Assembly: GCF_900155945.1 (NCBI RefSeq)
Contig: NZ_FTMN01000004.1
Location: forward strand, 62,001-126,000
From: Marinobacterium stanieri
Lineage (GTDB): Bacteria; Pseudomonadota; Gammaproteobacteria; Pseudomonadales; Balneatricaceae
Direction of reading: 5' to 3'
DNA: 64,000 nt
Notes under the pieces: generated by a model
Told to the model about the DNA's origin: nothing
Database searches by the model: none
The model's input: only the letters and a program-made list of their open reading frames with translations
Position numbers and translations under genes: made by a program
Part shown: one piece after another, positions 17,692 to 29,100 of the stretch
How the letters are laid out: the number at the start of each line of letters is the position of its first letter
Numbering within the stretch: the stretch's first letter is position 1

Positions 17692-19533
17692 CTAAGGCAT
17701 CCATTTCCAGAGCTGCAGCTGTATCCAGCCGACCAAACGCCGGGTCCAGATCCAGATCAGCTTGCGCTCACCCACTTCGATTTTGGCTACCCCCTCCATG
17801 CCGGGCCTGAGCCCTTCCCCCTGGTTCTCCAGTCGGGCTTCAACTCGGAAAAAGTTGCCTCCTTCTTCCGCCTGAGTCACCGGTGTTACGCGCTCCACTC
17901 GAAGGGGAAAACGGTCATCCGGAAGTGCCGACAGAATCAACTCGCCCGTTTGCCCGCTTTGCATTTCACTGATATCGCGTTCATCCACTTTCACAACGAT
18001 GCGGTACCCTTCCTGCGGCGTTAACTGAAACAGGGTGTCGCCCTGGCGCACGGCACTGCCAAGGGACTGGCTGAGATCACCGGCAACGACCAGGGCATCA
18101 AAGGGCGCTACTACGCGGGTACGCTCAATACGCTGCTCAAGCAGACCAATTTGCGCGTCAGCTTCTTCAATCTGAGCACCCAGAACACCGATTGCAGCGC
18201 GATCACCTTCAGCGCGGGCCTGCTGCATCTCGGTTCTGTACTGAATACGTCGGCTTTGCCAGGCATGTAATTCCAGCTGCAGGTCCCGATCATCCAGCTG
18301 TGCCAGCACGTCGCCCTGCTGTACTTCATCCCCTGCCCGCACATTGGCTTGGGCGATAAAGCCATCAAAAGGTGCTGCCGAAATTCGTTGTACTTCCCCT
18401 TCCAGCACGGCATCACTGGTGACCCGAAACGGCACCACGGCAAACTGGAAAAACACCACAAGCAAAAGCAGGCCCAGCAGAAACAGCTTACGGCCCAGGT
18501 AGCCCGGCCCGAAAATACGCCCCAGCCCTTGTCTGGATGCCCCCAGCACCTTGGCCGGTAAAGGCCGATCATTCTGCCACTTGGCATCCAGTATGGCCCC
18601 CACCAGCCCGGATGCCGCGCTGCAGGTATCCAGGTCATATTCACTCAGTTCACGCCCTTCCGGGAATTCAAAGGTCATGGCACCGAAAATCCGGTCACCT
18701 GAGACCAGTGGAATACTGAGAATACTGCCACCGGTTCCATGCAGGCGTGCCAATTCAGCATGGGCGCGACACACCGCAGGCTCGGTATCTTTGTTTTGGG
18801 GATAGATGATTTCACGCGACTGATCGACCGCCTCTTCCATAGAGTATTCCAGCGCACGCACCAGGTTCATGCGCCGGGTGAAATTGGCCGTATGGGATAT
18901 TCCCAGCATACGGATATGCTGGCCATGCAGGCGTCCCAGGGAAACACGGTCGCATTGAAAGCGGCTGCAAAGCTCCACCAGGACAAGATTACCCGCGACG
19001 CCGAACTGTTCGTGATCTGTCGCCAAGGCTGCCAATTCCAGCACATGGCCGGCTCGGTCAACGACTTGGCGCAGCTCTCCCACTTCATCCTGAAGCAGGT
19101 GCTTTTCCAGCCATGCAGACCCCCACTGCAGCTGTCTCAGTGCCGCCTGGAGATCCGCGTCGTCTTCCCTTCGGACCAGAAGTGCCACCACACCACACAC
19201 ACGATCTTCTCCCATAACCGGAAAAGCCAGGCTATGAGTGGCATCCGTACTTTGGTCAGCTTCCAGGCGCCGAACCAACCCCTGACGTCTGGCCAGTGCC
19301 TGTTCAGTCGCCTGCATGAGTGTTGGCAAGGGTGTGCGGCCCGCGGGCCAAACCGCCACCGGGCGAAAGCGCTCTTCACCCGGCGGGGCAAAAACGATAA
19401 TACCGCTGACAACACCGCCCACCATTTCAATCTGCAGTGTCAGCCAGCCCGAGAAAAACTCGCTGTCTTCCACTGAGTGGGTGAGTTGGCGCCAGCTGAC
19501 ACTATCAAGCAAGCCTGCCCGCTGAGCGGTCAT
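17692..19533 (-). CDS. GAF-domain protein fused to a membrane-anchored HlyD adaptor
   Basis: 613 aa. Residues about 20-150 and 160-320 look like two GAF-type sensor domains (for example CDRVSLGRLHGQHIRMLGIS and ILSIPLVSGDRIFGAMTFEFP). A single TM helix at about 350-368 (LFLLGLLLLVVFFQFAVVPF) follows. The periplasmic part is a HlyD-type arm (ISAAPFDGFIAQANVRAGDEV, coiled coil, VVAPFDALVVAGDL, beta barrel). Cytoplasmic GAF sensing joined to a periplasmic adaptor is an unusual arrangement; it may couple export to a small-molecule or redox signal. AAGGAG lies eight bases before ATG. It is 13 bp from the DUF3467 gene and 17 bp from the M50 gene. Confidence 0.83.
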   Translation of the reverse strand: MTAQRAGLLDSVSWRQLTHSVEDSEFFSGWLTLQIEMVGGVVSGIIVFAPPGEERFRPVAVWPAGRTPLPTLMQATEQALARRQGLVRRLEADQSTDATHSLAFPVMGEDRVCGVVALLVRREDDADLQAALRQLQWGSAWLEKHLLQDEVGELRQVVDRAGHVLELAALATDHEQFGVAGNLVLVELCSRFQCDRVSLGRLHGQHIRMLGISHTANFTRRMNLVRALEYSMEEAVDQSREIIYPQNKDTEPAVCRAHAELARLHGTGGSILSIPLVSGDRIFGAMTFEFPEGRELSEYDLDTCSAASGLVGAILDAKWQNDRPLPAKVLGASRQGLGRIFGPGYLGRKLFLLGLLLLVVFFQFAVVPFRVTSDAVLEGEVQRISAAPFDGFIAQANVRAGDEVQQGDVLAQLDDRDLQLELHAWQSRRIQYRTEMQQARAEGDRAAIGVLGAQIEEADAQIGLLEQRIERTRVVAPFDALVVAGDLSQSLGSAVRQGDTLFQLTPQEGYRIVVKVDERDISEMQSGQTGELILSALPDDRFPLRVERVTPVTQAEEGGNFFRVEARLENQGEGLRPGMEGVAKIEVGERKLIWIWTRRLVGWIQLQLWKWMP

Positions 19534-19546
19534 GGCCTCAGCTCCT

Positions 19547-19897
19547 TCAGCCGTTCATTGCAGTCGCGGCCGGTTTGGCTGCGGTGGGCTCGATATTGAT
19601 TTCGCCGTATCGACGCTCATGTTCCTTCATTACCGCCGCCAGCAAGGTGAGCAGGCGCTTGGCAGCATGAGGGTTGAGCATGATGCGGTTGGTGAGATGA
19701 ACAACCAGCTCTTTGTCGCTGGCGTTCCAGGTTTGGTTGGTGCCGAAAAACAGTGTGAACTCTTCACGGCTGCTGACGGCATTGACGACGTTGGCATAAC
19801 TGCTGGCCATTTGAGAGTCATCCCAGCTGACCTTGGGTGTTGTGGGGCGTTTTTCGCTTTTAGCCTGATCGAACGATTGAGCGTCTGAAGTTGCCAT
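19547..19897 (-). CDS. DUF3467 family protein
   Basis: 116 aa from ATG at 19897, which has AAGGA ten bases upstream. The open frame runs on to a GTG at 19963, but without a ribosome site. The core YANVVNAVSSREEFTLFFG and VVHLTNRIMLNPHAAKRLLTLL are the DUF3467 hallmark. No signal peptide or membrane segment, so it is cytoplasmic. The C-terminus is Ala/Pro/Thr-rich. Function of the family is unknown. As first gene of the export operon, directly downstream of the giant-protein gene, it could be a substrate-specific chaperone or regulator (inference only). Confidence 0.82.
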   Translation of the reverse strand: MATSDAQSFDQAKSEKRPTTPKVSWDDSQMASSYANVVNAVSSREEFTLFFGTNQTWNASDKELVVHLTNRIMLNPHAAKRLLTLLAAVMKEHERRYGEINIEPTAAKPAATAMNG

Positions 19898-19953
19898 GAT
19901 CTCGTATCCTTCATCTGGTTTATGCTGCTTCCACCACTTGAGAATCACTGCTT

Positions 19954-19965
19954 GAGTGATCACTC
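19954..19965. promoter_or_regulatory. 12-bp palindrome in front of the export operon
   Basis: GAGTGATCACTC, a perfect dyad about 57 bp upstream of the DUF3467 start, in the 245-bp gap between the giant gene and the operon. Possible operator; no matching regulator gene is nearby. Confidence 0.35.
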
Positions 19966-20090
19966 AGACTGCTTATTCACTATAGACCACTGAGACCTGT
20001 GTAACCGCCGAAATACGTGGGTTTTAAGGCTGAATTCTGACCCCGTTTGAGGTCACTTAAGGACGTTTATTTCAGGCTGTCTACACAAAT

Positions 20091-20114
20091 CTGGCCACCC
20101 CGAAAGGTGGCCAG
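20091..20114 (-). terminator. stem-loop after the giant gene
   Basis: Nine-bp stem CTGGCCACC/GGTGGCCAG with a 6-nt loop, 29 bp beyond the stop of the giant gene. No clear T-run follows on either strand. It may end or attenuate transcription between the giant gene and the export operon, letting the substrate be made in excess. Confidence 0.5.
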
Positions 20115-20142
20115 TGGACACAGTGTTCAGATCACCCTCCTG

Positions 20143-23100
20143 TTATCGTTTCAGTGGATGGTTTGCGCTCTTGTCTGCCAACTGATCCAGTTCAAACAGG
20201 AACTCGGGGAAGGCAGACACTCTGGAACCACTTGCGGCCTTGGCAGGCACATGGCTGCTGCCAGAGGTATCGGCCGATGACCAATCCACCAGCCCATCAG
20301 CATGGGCATATGGACTGCCCTCTGAAGACTCTCCTGCCACATCCAGCACATACTCGAATACCTGACCATCGCTTGGCCCAGTTGCAGGATCATCATCGAC
20401 CAGGCTGGTTTCAACCTCGCGCTCACCCTCAGACAGGCTGGCCGACATCAGGTCTTCGCCATCACCGGCGTGACCTTCAACACCAATGGCATGGCCCATC
20501 TCATGCATGACGGTGCTCAGCAGATCCATGCCATCCACTTCGGACGTACCATCAAACTCGGCATCGTCCATCGGGGTATCATCCACAAACCAGCCATAGC
20601 CTGCGGCTGTGCCATCGATCAGGATGCGCCCATCCGGCAGTGCCATACCCAGGGTTTGTCCGGGCAGATCAGTAATGACGAAGTTATCAATGGTCAGCCC
20701 TTCCATATCGACACGATCGCCTATCATCTCCGCCCAGCGCAGTTTCCCGGCATCGATCATCAAGGCCAACTGATCCTCGGTGAGCATCTGGTCAGCACCG
20801 ACAGGATCAGCCGCCGGCTTGTCAGCCACCTGGTTTTCACCATTCAGGTAGGCCGGGTCATCGGTTGCCAGAGTCAGGCTATCGAAGCCAAGGCTACCGC
20901 TGCTGACCAGCACGCCCATGTCGCCATCGTTCACCAGGCTGTTGTACACATGGCCGGTGACTGCAGTGCCATCCACACTAACGCTTACACCGCCGCCAAG
21001 TGCATTCAGGCTCAGGGTATGATCTCCATTACCTGTGAGTTTGACATCAATGCTGGTGTCAATCTGAGTACCCTTGTCGGTGACATGGCCCATTTTCAGC
21101 TCGCCGCTATCCATATCCAGGATGACGAACTTGTACTGGGTATCGCTGTAGTAGTCGTAGACCAGACCACCTTCACCACTGCCGGAGAGCACCGTCTCCA
21201 TAACCAGCTTGGCAAAGGACTGGATCTCGAAATCGGTGGTTGCCAGGTCACCGCTGCTGCCATTCAACAGGCCGGCACTGACATTGAAACCACCACTGCT
21301 CAAGCCAAGCGGGTTACTGGCATCATCGAAGCTGTCCACTTTCTCCAGCGTGATCACCGGGGGCAGTTTCTGGATCTGCCAGTCATCGAAGCTGGCGCGG
21401 CCGCCATCGGTGGCCACACCCAGGTAGCCATCATTGATCGGCTCGGCGAAGTTATGGCTCAGCGGGTTTGCTCCATCCACATAGAGTGTGGCGACAGTAC
21501 CGTGCATCACCAACGTCAGGTCGTAACTTTGGCCATCACCCAATTTCAGATTGGACTGGGTATCAACGGCCCAGCCCCACTCGGTGCGATGACCAATCTG
21601 AACCTTGTCGGTACCGGCTTCCAGACCGGCAAACTTGAAGTTTTGCTCATCCAGATAGTCGAAGATGATGTAGGCGTTGGACTTCCAGCCGGCGCGGTCT
21701 TTCTCCATATTAACGCTGGCCAGAATTTCCATATACTCCGGCTGATCCGCATCCAGGTAGTACAGGGATATGGCTTCAGCACCCTGAGTCTCCGGGGTTA
21801 CGCTATAAGCGCCTGAACCTGTTGCCCAGCTGCCGGACAGCTCGGCAAAGGCCAAGATATTGTTATTGCCCTGACCGCCACCGTTGCCGCCGCCATTACC
21901 GTTACCGGATTCATCGGTGAACAGCTCACGACGCATGATTTCACGCGGTCCCTGCAGGTTGCCTGGCTGAGGATCAGATGGCGCGCCAGTCTGATCATTC
22001 CAGTCGTAGTCGCTTTGCAGCACCATGCCCAGCTCACCGAAGGGCTCGTAATTACGGGCCGGGTCCGGATCGTCGGTACGTACATCGTCGTTTTTCTGTT
22101 CTACGAACAGGCCGCCATCCGGCAAGGTCTGGTCAGCACCATCGCTTTCAGACAGGTCGTACAGGTAATCCTGCAAGTGTGGCTGCAAGCTGCGGCTGAT
22201 ATGGAAAGCACCGAAGGGGCTGAAGGGAACAATGTAACTGTTGTACTCACCCACCCAGTCGATGGAGCGATCAGCACCGGTGTTAAGGATCATCACATCA
22301 CGACCGGAGCCGGCGTAGACGATATCCGAATAAGCCTGGAAAGCATCCGGGTCGTCATTAGCGCCGCCGTTAGTGGAGTGATCATCATCCATGTTGATCA
22401 GATCCGAGCCGCGGCCACCATACATGTGGTCACGTCCGGTACCACCGACGATCCAGTCGTTACCCAGGTCACCGAAGATACGGTCATTACCGTCATTTTT
22501 GAGGCCTTGTTCGAAGTTAACTTCATCAGCGCCTTCTGTCGCATCAAAGTTGAGCAGGAACTGGAACTCATCGCCATTAAGATCGGCCAGCTCAACACGC
22601 TCGCCGCTGGTATCGATCCAGATCTGTTCGCGAGGGAAGTACTCGTCGTAGAGCGCAAACTCATCCGGCTTGGCATTGCCTTCGAAGCGCAGGATGTCAC
22701 CCGGGTTGTATGGTGCAATCGCGTACCAGAACGGGTTGGCTTGAGTACTGCTGCCACCGACACTAGGCGCCTGTTGCTGTTCTTTCAGCAGATCGTTCAC
22801 AGCCGTGAAGGTAGTATCTTTTGCTTCGTAGTAGAACGGCAGGGCCTCGGCACCGGACACGGCATCGTCGCCATCGCCGGAATGAATCCAGTCTGTACCC
22901 CAGCCACCAAAGATGATGTCATTGAACTGCTGGGCACTGGCATCAGCGGTGGTGCGGAACGCGATCAGGTCCGCGGTGCGTTTCAGCTCGCCATCCACAT
23001 TGATCACCGCACGCTGCAGGTTCCCCGGAGTGGAGATTTCCAGATTGGTTTCATCCAGAGCAGCTACGCCGTAGAGGGATTCACCATAGTCGGTGCTGTT

Positions 23101-26100
23101 ACGGCTGGTATAGAGCAGACCGTCATCACCCAGAATACCGTCGTTGCCGGTACCACCGGAGATCCAGTCATTACCGTGTTCGCCGTAGAGGTCATCGTTC
23201 CCGGCGTTGCCGAAGAGCACATCGTCGCCGTGCATACCGCGCAGGATGTCATCACCAGCCTCACCGAACATCAGGTCGCCCTTCCCGACACCCTGGTCGA
23301 AGCTCAGGGTAAAGGTGTTGGTATCTGCGTCGTAGCCCACTTCATACCCGTAATCGAGCAAGTCGATTGAGCGGACACGGATTTCAGGATCGGTTTCGTC
23401 GTAGTTGTCGTAGTTGAACTGGAGATAATTCCCCTCACCATCCACCATTCGGTAGATATTGCCGTTATCGCCCAGCATCACATCGGCATCCTGACGATGG
23501 CCTTCGCTCTCATCGTTTCGATCCAGGCGGTCTGCATCACCTGAGGCACCGTACATCAGGTCGGCGCCATCGGGGCGCAACTCTGGTCCACCATCCGGGT
23601 CTTCCGGGTTATACAAGCCAAAGAGGCTTGAGCTGCCACCGATCATGTCATCCTGGCCGAGACCACCATACATACGGTCGTTACCGCCGTTACCTTCCAT
23701 GTAGTCATCGCCATCCGTAGCGGCGTTTTCGACCAGACGCAGTCCCAACTGACCGGTACTGAGAAGGCCGGTTGTCCAGGCACTGACGCCCAATGCAAAT
23801 GAAGGATCGATACCCATGCCTGCGACATAAGGCCCCAATGCGGTACCCAGCTCGACGTAGCCATCACCTTGCATGATGTCATCGCCCAGCTGGCCGAACA
23901 TTTCGTCATCGTCGGCACCACCGGTCATCACATCGTTACCAAAGGTGTGGGACGCACCCGGATCGCTCACGGCTGCGGCTTCAATGGTATCGCTGTGATC
24001 CAGCAAGCGGATGTCACGGCCTGCACCATGATCCGGGTTGGCCTGATCAACTTCAGCAATGTTGGCCGAGAAGGATTCGTCCACCAGAGTGCCCGCTACA
24101 TCAACCCGATTAAGCTCATAGAGCAATCCACCCTCTCCCACCATCTGGAAGCGCGGACTGGTGCTGCCACCATCCTGGCGAATAATCACGGCGTTATCAC
24201 CGGCAACGGAGTCGTTGCCACCACCGGCGTCGAGGATGTCGTTGATATTATCCAGGTCGGTCGGATCCCAATCCTTGAGGTCCTGACCAGCGGCAAAGTC
24301 ATAGTCGGCAGCGGTCAGCGTATCCTGCTCATCAATACCGCCCTCGACGTTATGGCCACCGATGAGGTCATCGTTGCCCAGACCACCGAAGAGAATGTCA
24401 TCCCCTTGCTGACCGAGCATGATGTCGTCATTGCCGTTACCGAACATCACATCATTGCCGCCCAGATCGGCTTCGGCGGTATCGATGGCAAAGAAGTCAT
24501 TGTTGAGGAAGGTGCTGTTGCTTGCGCCGATACTAGGATAGACCTTGGCATGATCACCAAAGATCAGGTCCTTGCCATCGGCACCATCTGCTCCCGTACC
24601 ACCACCAAAGTCGCCACCATCACCGCTGTCACCCCAGAGGCGATCACCTCCAGTGCCGCCCATCAGGGTATCGTGGCCGCCGTTACCGAAGATCACATCA
24701 CTGCCGCCGTCGGTGGGCGCAATGGTCATGATGCGGTCGAGGGTCGCCTTATCGGGAGTCTCGCCATCCAGGTCAAAGGTACCTAGTTCACTGCGCCCTT
24801 CTACAGAGTCGCTGGCCATTACCCAGTCGACACGACCGTTATCCCCCAGCAGGCTGTCGTTGCCTGCGGCACCTGTCATCAGGTCCAGCTTATCCAGCTG
24901 GGTTTCGCCGTAGAGGGTATCGTCACCGATGCCACCCATGGCCAGATCATCACCGTCATCGCCATGGATAACATCGTTGCCGCCGGTATCGGTATCCGTA
25001 GACTCCAGTACCAACGGCATTTCATTTTCCATCAGCAGCTGGCCGTTATCCCCCAGCAGCCAGTCCTGGCTACCAGCAATGGTTGACTGCCAATTGCCGC
25101 TGTTGGCGAACACATCGCCATGAATTTCATCATTATCGGCGCCGCCAAAGACGATATCGGAACCGCTGTTACCGAAGATGGAATCCTCGCCGCCCAGGCT
25201 TGGGCTAATCGTACGCACCTCATCAATGGTGAGTGGGTCACCATCATCTTCGGTTGGGCCGTTGTAGTGGATAACGCCCAGGTCACCCAGGATGATGTCA
25301 TCATAGTGACCCAGCCCGAACACACTGCCCTGAGTTTCGCCCTCACCGGAGAGGTGGTCATCGCCAACACCGCCGACGATGAAGTCACGGCCATCGTTAC
25401 CTTCGATGGTGTCATCTCCACCATCGCCGTCCAGGGCATCCGTCGCGGTTATGCTATCGACAAGTCCCAACACATAATCGACACGTCCCTGGTCACCGAA
25501 GAGGATATCGCTGGCCGGAGCGGCAGCAACGGTGTTGTTCTCGTTATCCCCCTGAATCCAGTCATCACCGGCGCCACCAAGTACAAGGTCCTCGCCATCG
25601 TTGCCATGGATTTCATCATCGTGCCCCAGACTGAATTCGGTGGAGCGTACCAGCACCCGCACCGGGTTTTCCGGGTCGTCATAATCGGCGCTGTAGATGA
25701 CCTCACCTTCGTCACCGATGAGGATGTCATCGCCCTCATCACCGAACAGCTGGTCCGGCTCGGGGTTACCGTTCACACCACCGATGATCACATCGTCGTG
25801 CTGGTTACCGCGGATGACGTCGTTATCGCCATCCAGGTTGTCTGTATCGGTGGAGCGCACCTCGCGAATCAGTCCCAGGGTCAACAACACCTCACCCTGG
25901 TCACCAATCAAAATATCGGCACCGGCATCGGCGTCATCAATGGATGCGAAGCCGGTCGGATCTCCGCCTTCATTCAGGGTGAAGATATCGTCACCGTAGA
26001 GATGGTCTTCGCCGCCACCGCCGATCACGATATCAGCAGCGGCACCACCGGAAATCCAGTCATCACCGGTCAGATCAAAGTTAAGTGTGCGCACGAAGTC

Positions 26101-29100
26101 GAGGGTATCGATATCGTCATCATCAACGAAGGAGAGTTCACCGTTGTCACCGACAATGACGTCCTGACCTTCGCTACCGGTAACCTGGTCATCGCCGGGA
26201 CCGGCAAAGACGATATCGTCACCGCCACCACCGGCGATCAGGTCATTGCCATTGACCCCGGGACCGTCGATATCGACGGTATTCATGGTTGCGAGCACCG
26301 CACGCAGATTATCGACATCCAGCTGTCGATATACATCCGCATGGTCACCGGCAATGATGTCATTGCTCTGCAGCTCGCCATCGGCATCACCATTAATCAC
26401 ATCACCATCACTGCCGCCGATGATGATATCGGCGCCCAGGAAGCCTTCAATCTCGTCTCGGCCACCGTGGTCATGGTCCAGCGAATGCAACTCGGTGAAC
26501 AGCGAAATGCCTATATCTTCGTGATATTCGAACAGGGCTTCACCGTTATCCCCGAATATCAGGTCTTCACCACCGGCACCGGTAATATCATCCAGCCCGC
26601 TGCCACCAAAGATGAAGTCATCATCGACACCACCGTCGATCTCGTCATTGCCGCTGGAGCTGGCTGCATTGATAGTTCGCAACGTTTTGGGGTCAAAGGT
26701 GCTGGCGGTATAAGTACCGCCGGGAAGAATCGGGTCGCCCGCTTCGAAGATTTCCACTTCGCCATCATCACCGAAGATGGCATCACGGCCTGCCGCCCCT
26801 TCGATTACATCGTCCCCGTCATTACCGAACAGGTAATCCCCTGCTGAACCGCCGTAGAGGTGATCGTTGCCATCGTTCCCGAACATGGCATCCGAGCCGC
26901 GTCCACCGTACAGCCAGTCATCACCGGTAGCACTGCCAGCGCCCATATCAAAGCGGTCTGGGTCGGTAATACTGCCATCCCGATCACCTCGAATTACATC
27001 GTTACCGTCTTCACCCCAGATGCGATCATTCCCGGCACCGCCGGAAATCACATCATGACCTGCCGTATTGAAAGCGGTCAGATCCAACGTCGGTCGTGTA
27101 CCAAAACTGGCGGTTTCTGTGACAATGGTTTGACCGTCCTCTTCGGTCGCAAAGAAGGAGTCACCCCAGATAAGGTCATTGCCCTTGTCACCGGAGATCC
27201 AGTCGGAACCACCGCCGCCACTGATCCAGTCATCACCGGTATTGGAGCTATTGATCAAGGCCGGCACCAGGCCATTCATGGCAACGTTGAAGTCGCCATC
27301 GATATCGAAGTCAAAGTCACCCCAAATCAGGTCATCGCCCTGATCACCTTGCAGGGTATCGTTGTCCTCTCCGCCCGCGATCCAGTCGATATCCTGGCCA
27401 CCCCAGACGCGGTCATCACCGCTGCCGGCGCTGATAATGTCCTCACCCTGCTCACCCGTGATGATGTCATTACCGCCATCACCCAGAATGATGTCGTCAT
27501 CCAGGCGACCATGCAGGATATCGTTACCCAGACCACCGCTGATTTTGTCATCACCGGAGCCACCATCAATGAAGTCGTTATTACCTCCGCCCAACAGGGT
27601 ATCGATGCCGGTTTCACCGTAGATCACATCTTCACCGCCGCCACCGATCAAGGTGTCATTACCGGTTCCACCGGTCAGATCCGAGGTCAGGTATGAGCTT
27701 CCTGTCATGCCGGAAAGATCGATGGTGTCATCGCCCAAGCCGGCATGGCCCATAATGTGGGTATACTTGCTCTGGCTGCCGTAGTTTTTGGTCCAGGACT
27801 CGCCACCGATAGTGGCTTCCACCATGACATTATCGCCAGATAGATAGACGCTAAAGTCTTCTGCCACGTCATCGGTTGGGCCATGAATACGCTCAGAGGC
27901 GTATTCACCCATGTTGAGTCGCAGGGTACCGTCACCAATATCGGTTGCCAGCAACGGATCGGGCTCACAGCTGTATTCCAGATCCAGCAGTGGCAGGGAC
28001 GGGCCGAACTCCCAACTTTTTTCCCATAGCCCCCAAAGTGCTTCCACGTAGACGAACAGCTTGGCCTCGATCAGCACCGAGTAATCGAAGATGCAGATCA
28101 CATTTTCCCAGGTGAATTCACCCGCCGCTTCGTCATAGAGGTAGGACCAGATTTCAGCAGGCCGCACCTTCATATCGTCATTGGGGTCATTGAGGTTTGC
28201 AGCTGCGGTGGCAAAGATACCGCCCCCGACACCTGCTTCAGCAATGCCGATATTGATCGCCAGTGCAGCCGTGATTTGGCCAGACAGGACGATTTCAGGC
28301 ACATCAACACCCGGCAACTGCGGGGTATCATCGTAGATATAGAAACCGGCCATCAGGTCGAGCGGATTGCTGAAGCCGTTGTCAGCAAAAGTACGGATAC
28401 CGTAGGTGTCATAACCGAAGGCAAAGTCGATGAGGGCGCTAATACCCCCACCAATGGTAACCCCGATCGGGCCCCAGATACTGAAGAACTGGCTATATTC
28501 AAAACCGAACTCCAAGGGTGCCAAATCGAAGGAGATGAGCGTCATATCACGGCCAAACAGCAGGCCTATTAATTGCGTCGGATCTTCCAGGAAGGGGAAG
28601 ATGAGGCCATTATTGCTCATACCACCAAAGGCACCACCGCTGGTACCGGCCTGGCTCATAACACTGCCAGAGATACTGCCGGAGCCAAGTAGAGTGGTAC
28701 CTAAACCACTCAACCCTCCGTCACCCAGACTGGTAAGAATGCTGCCAAAGCCTTCACCCTGATCCTGGAAGGTATTGGCCGTGTTGGCATCAGAGAGATC
28801 TACCGCACCGGCGACATCACCGCCGAATTCGATCGGACCTATGCCCAGAATATCGCCAATATCAACAATGAGATCCCCATTGTTCAGGTCAAGGCCGCTG
28901 ACGGTGTCATAGAGGTCGGTTATGAAGGTCAGCGCATCCACCAACCCCTGGTTGAGGTAACCGAACTGGGCCGCTATATCCAGCAGGGAAATATCCTGAC
29001 CGGCCAGGTCCGAAATCACCGGTATCGGGGAGGTCAGAATATCCAGCAGCGGATCGAAAGGTCCAACGATGGTCTGGATGATATCCACCACCGGCGAGAG

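Noticed and set aside
25120-26847. Long plus-strand open frames (such as 575 codons here and 448 codons at 20470-21816) opposite the giant gene
   Set aside because: They are antisense shadows of the RTX repeats; the repeated codon pattern lacks stops in that frame. No ribosome sites or recognisable domains.
22300-27800. Regularly spaced repeats that could suggest a CRISPR array
   Set aside because: Repeats are degenerate, in frame and translate as RTX nonapeptides; there are no constant direct repeats with unique spacers and no cas genes.
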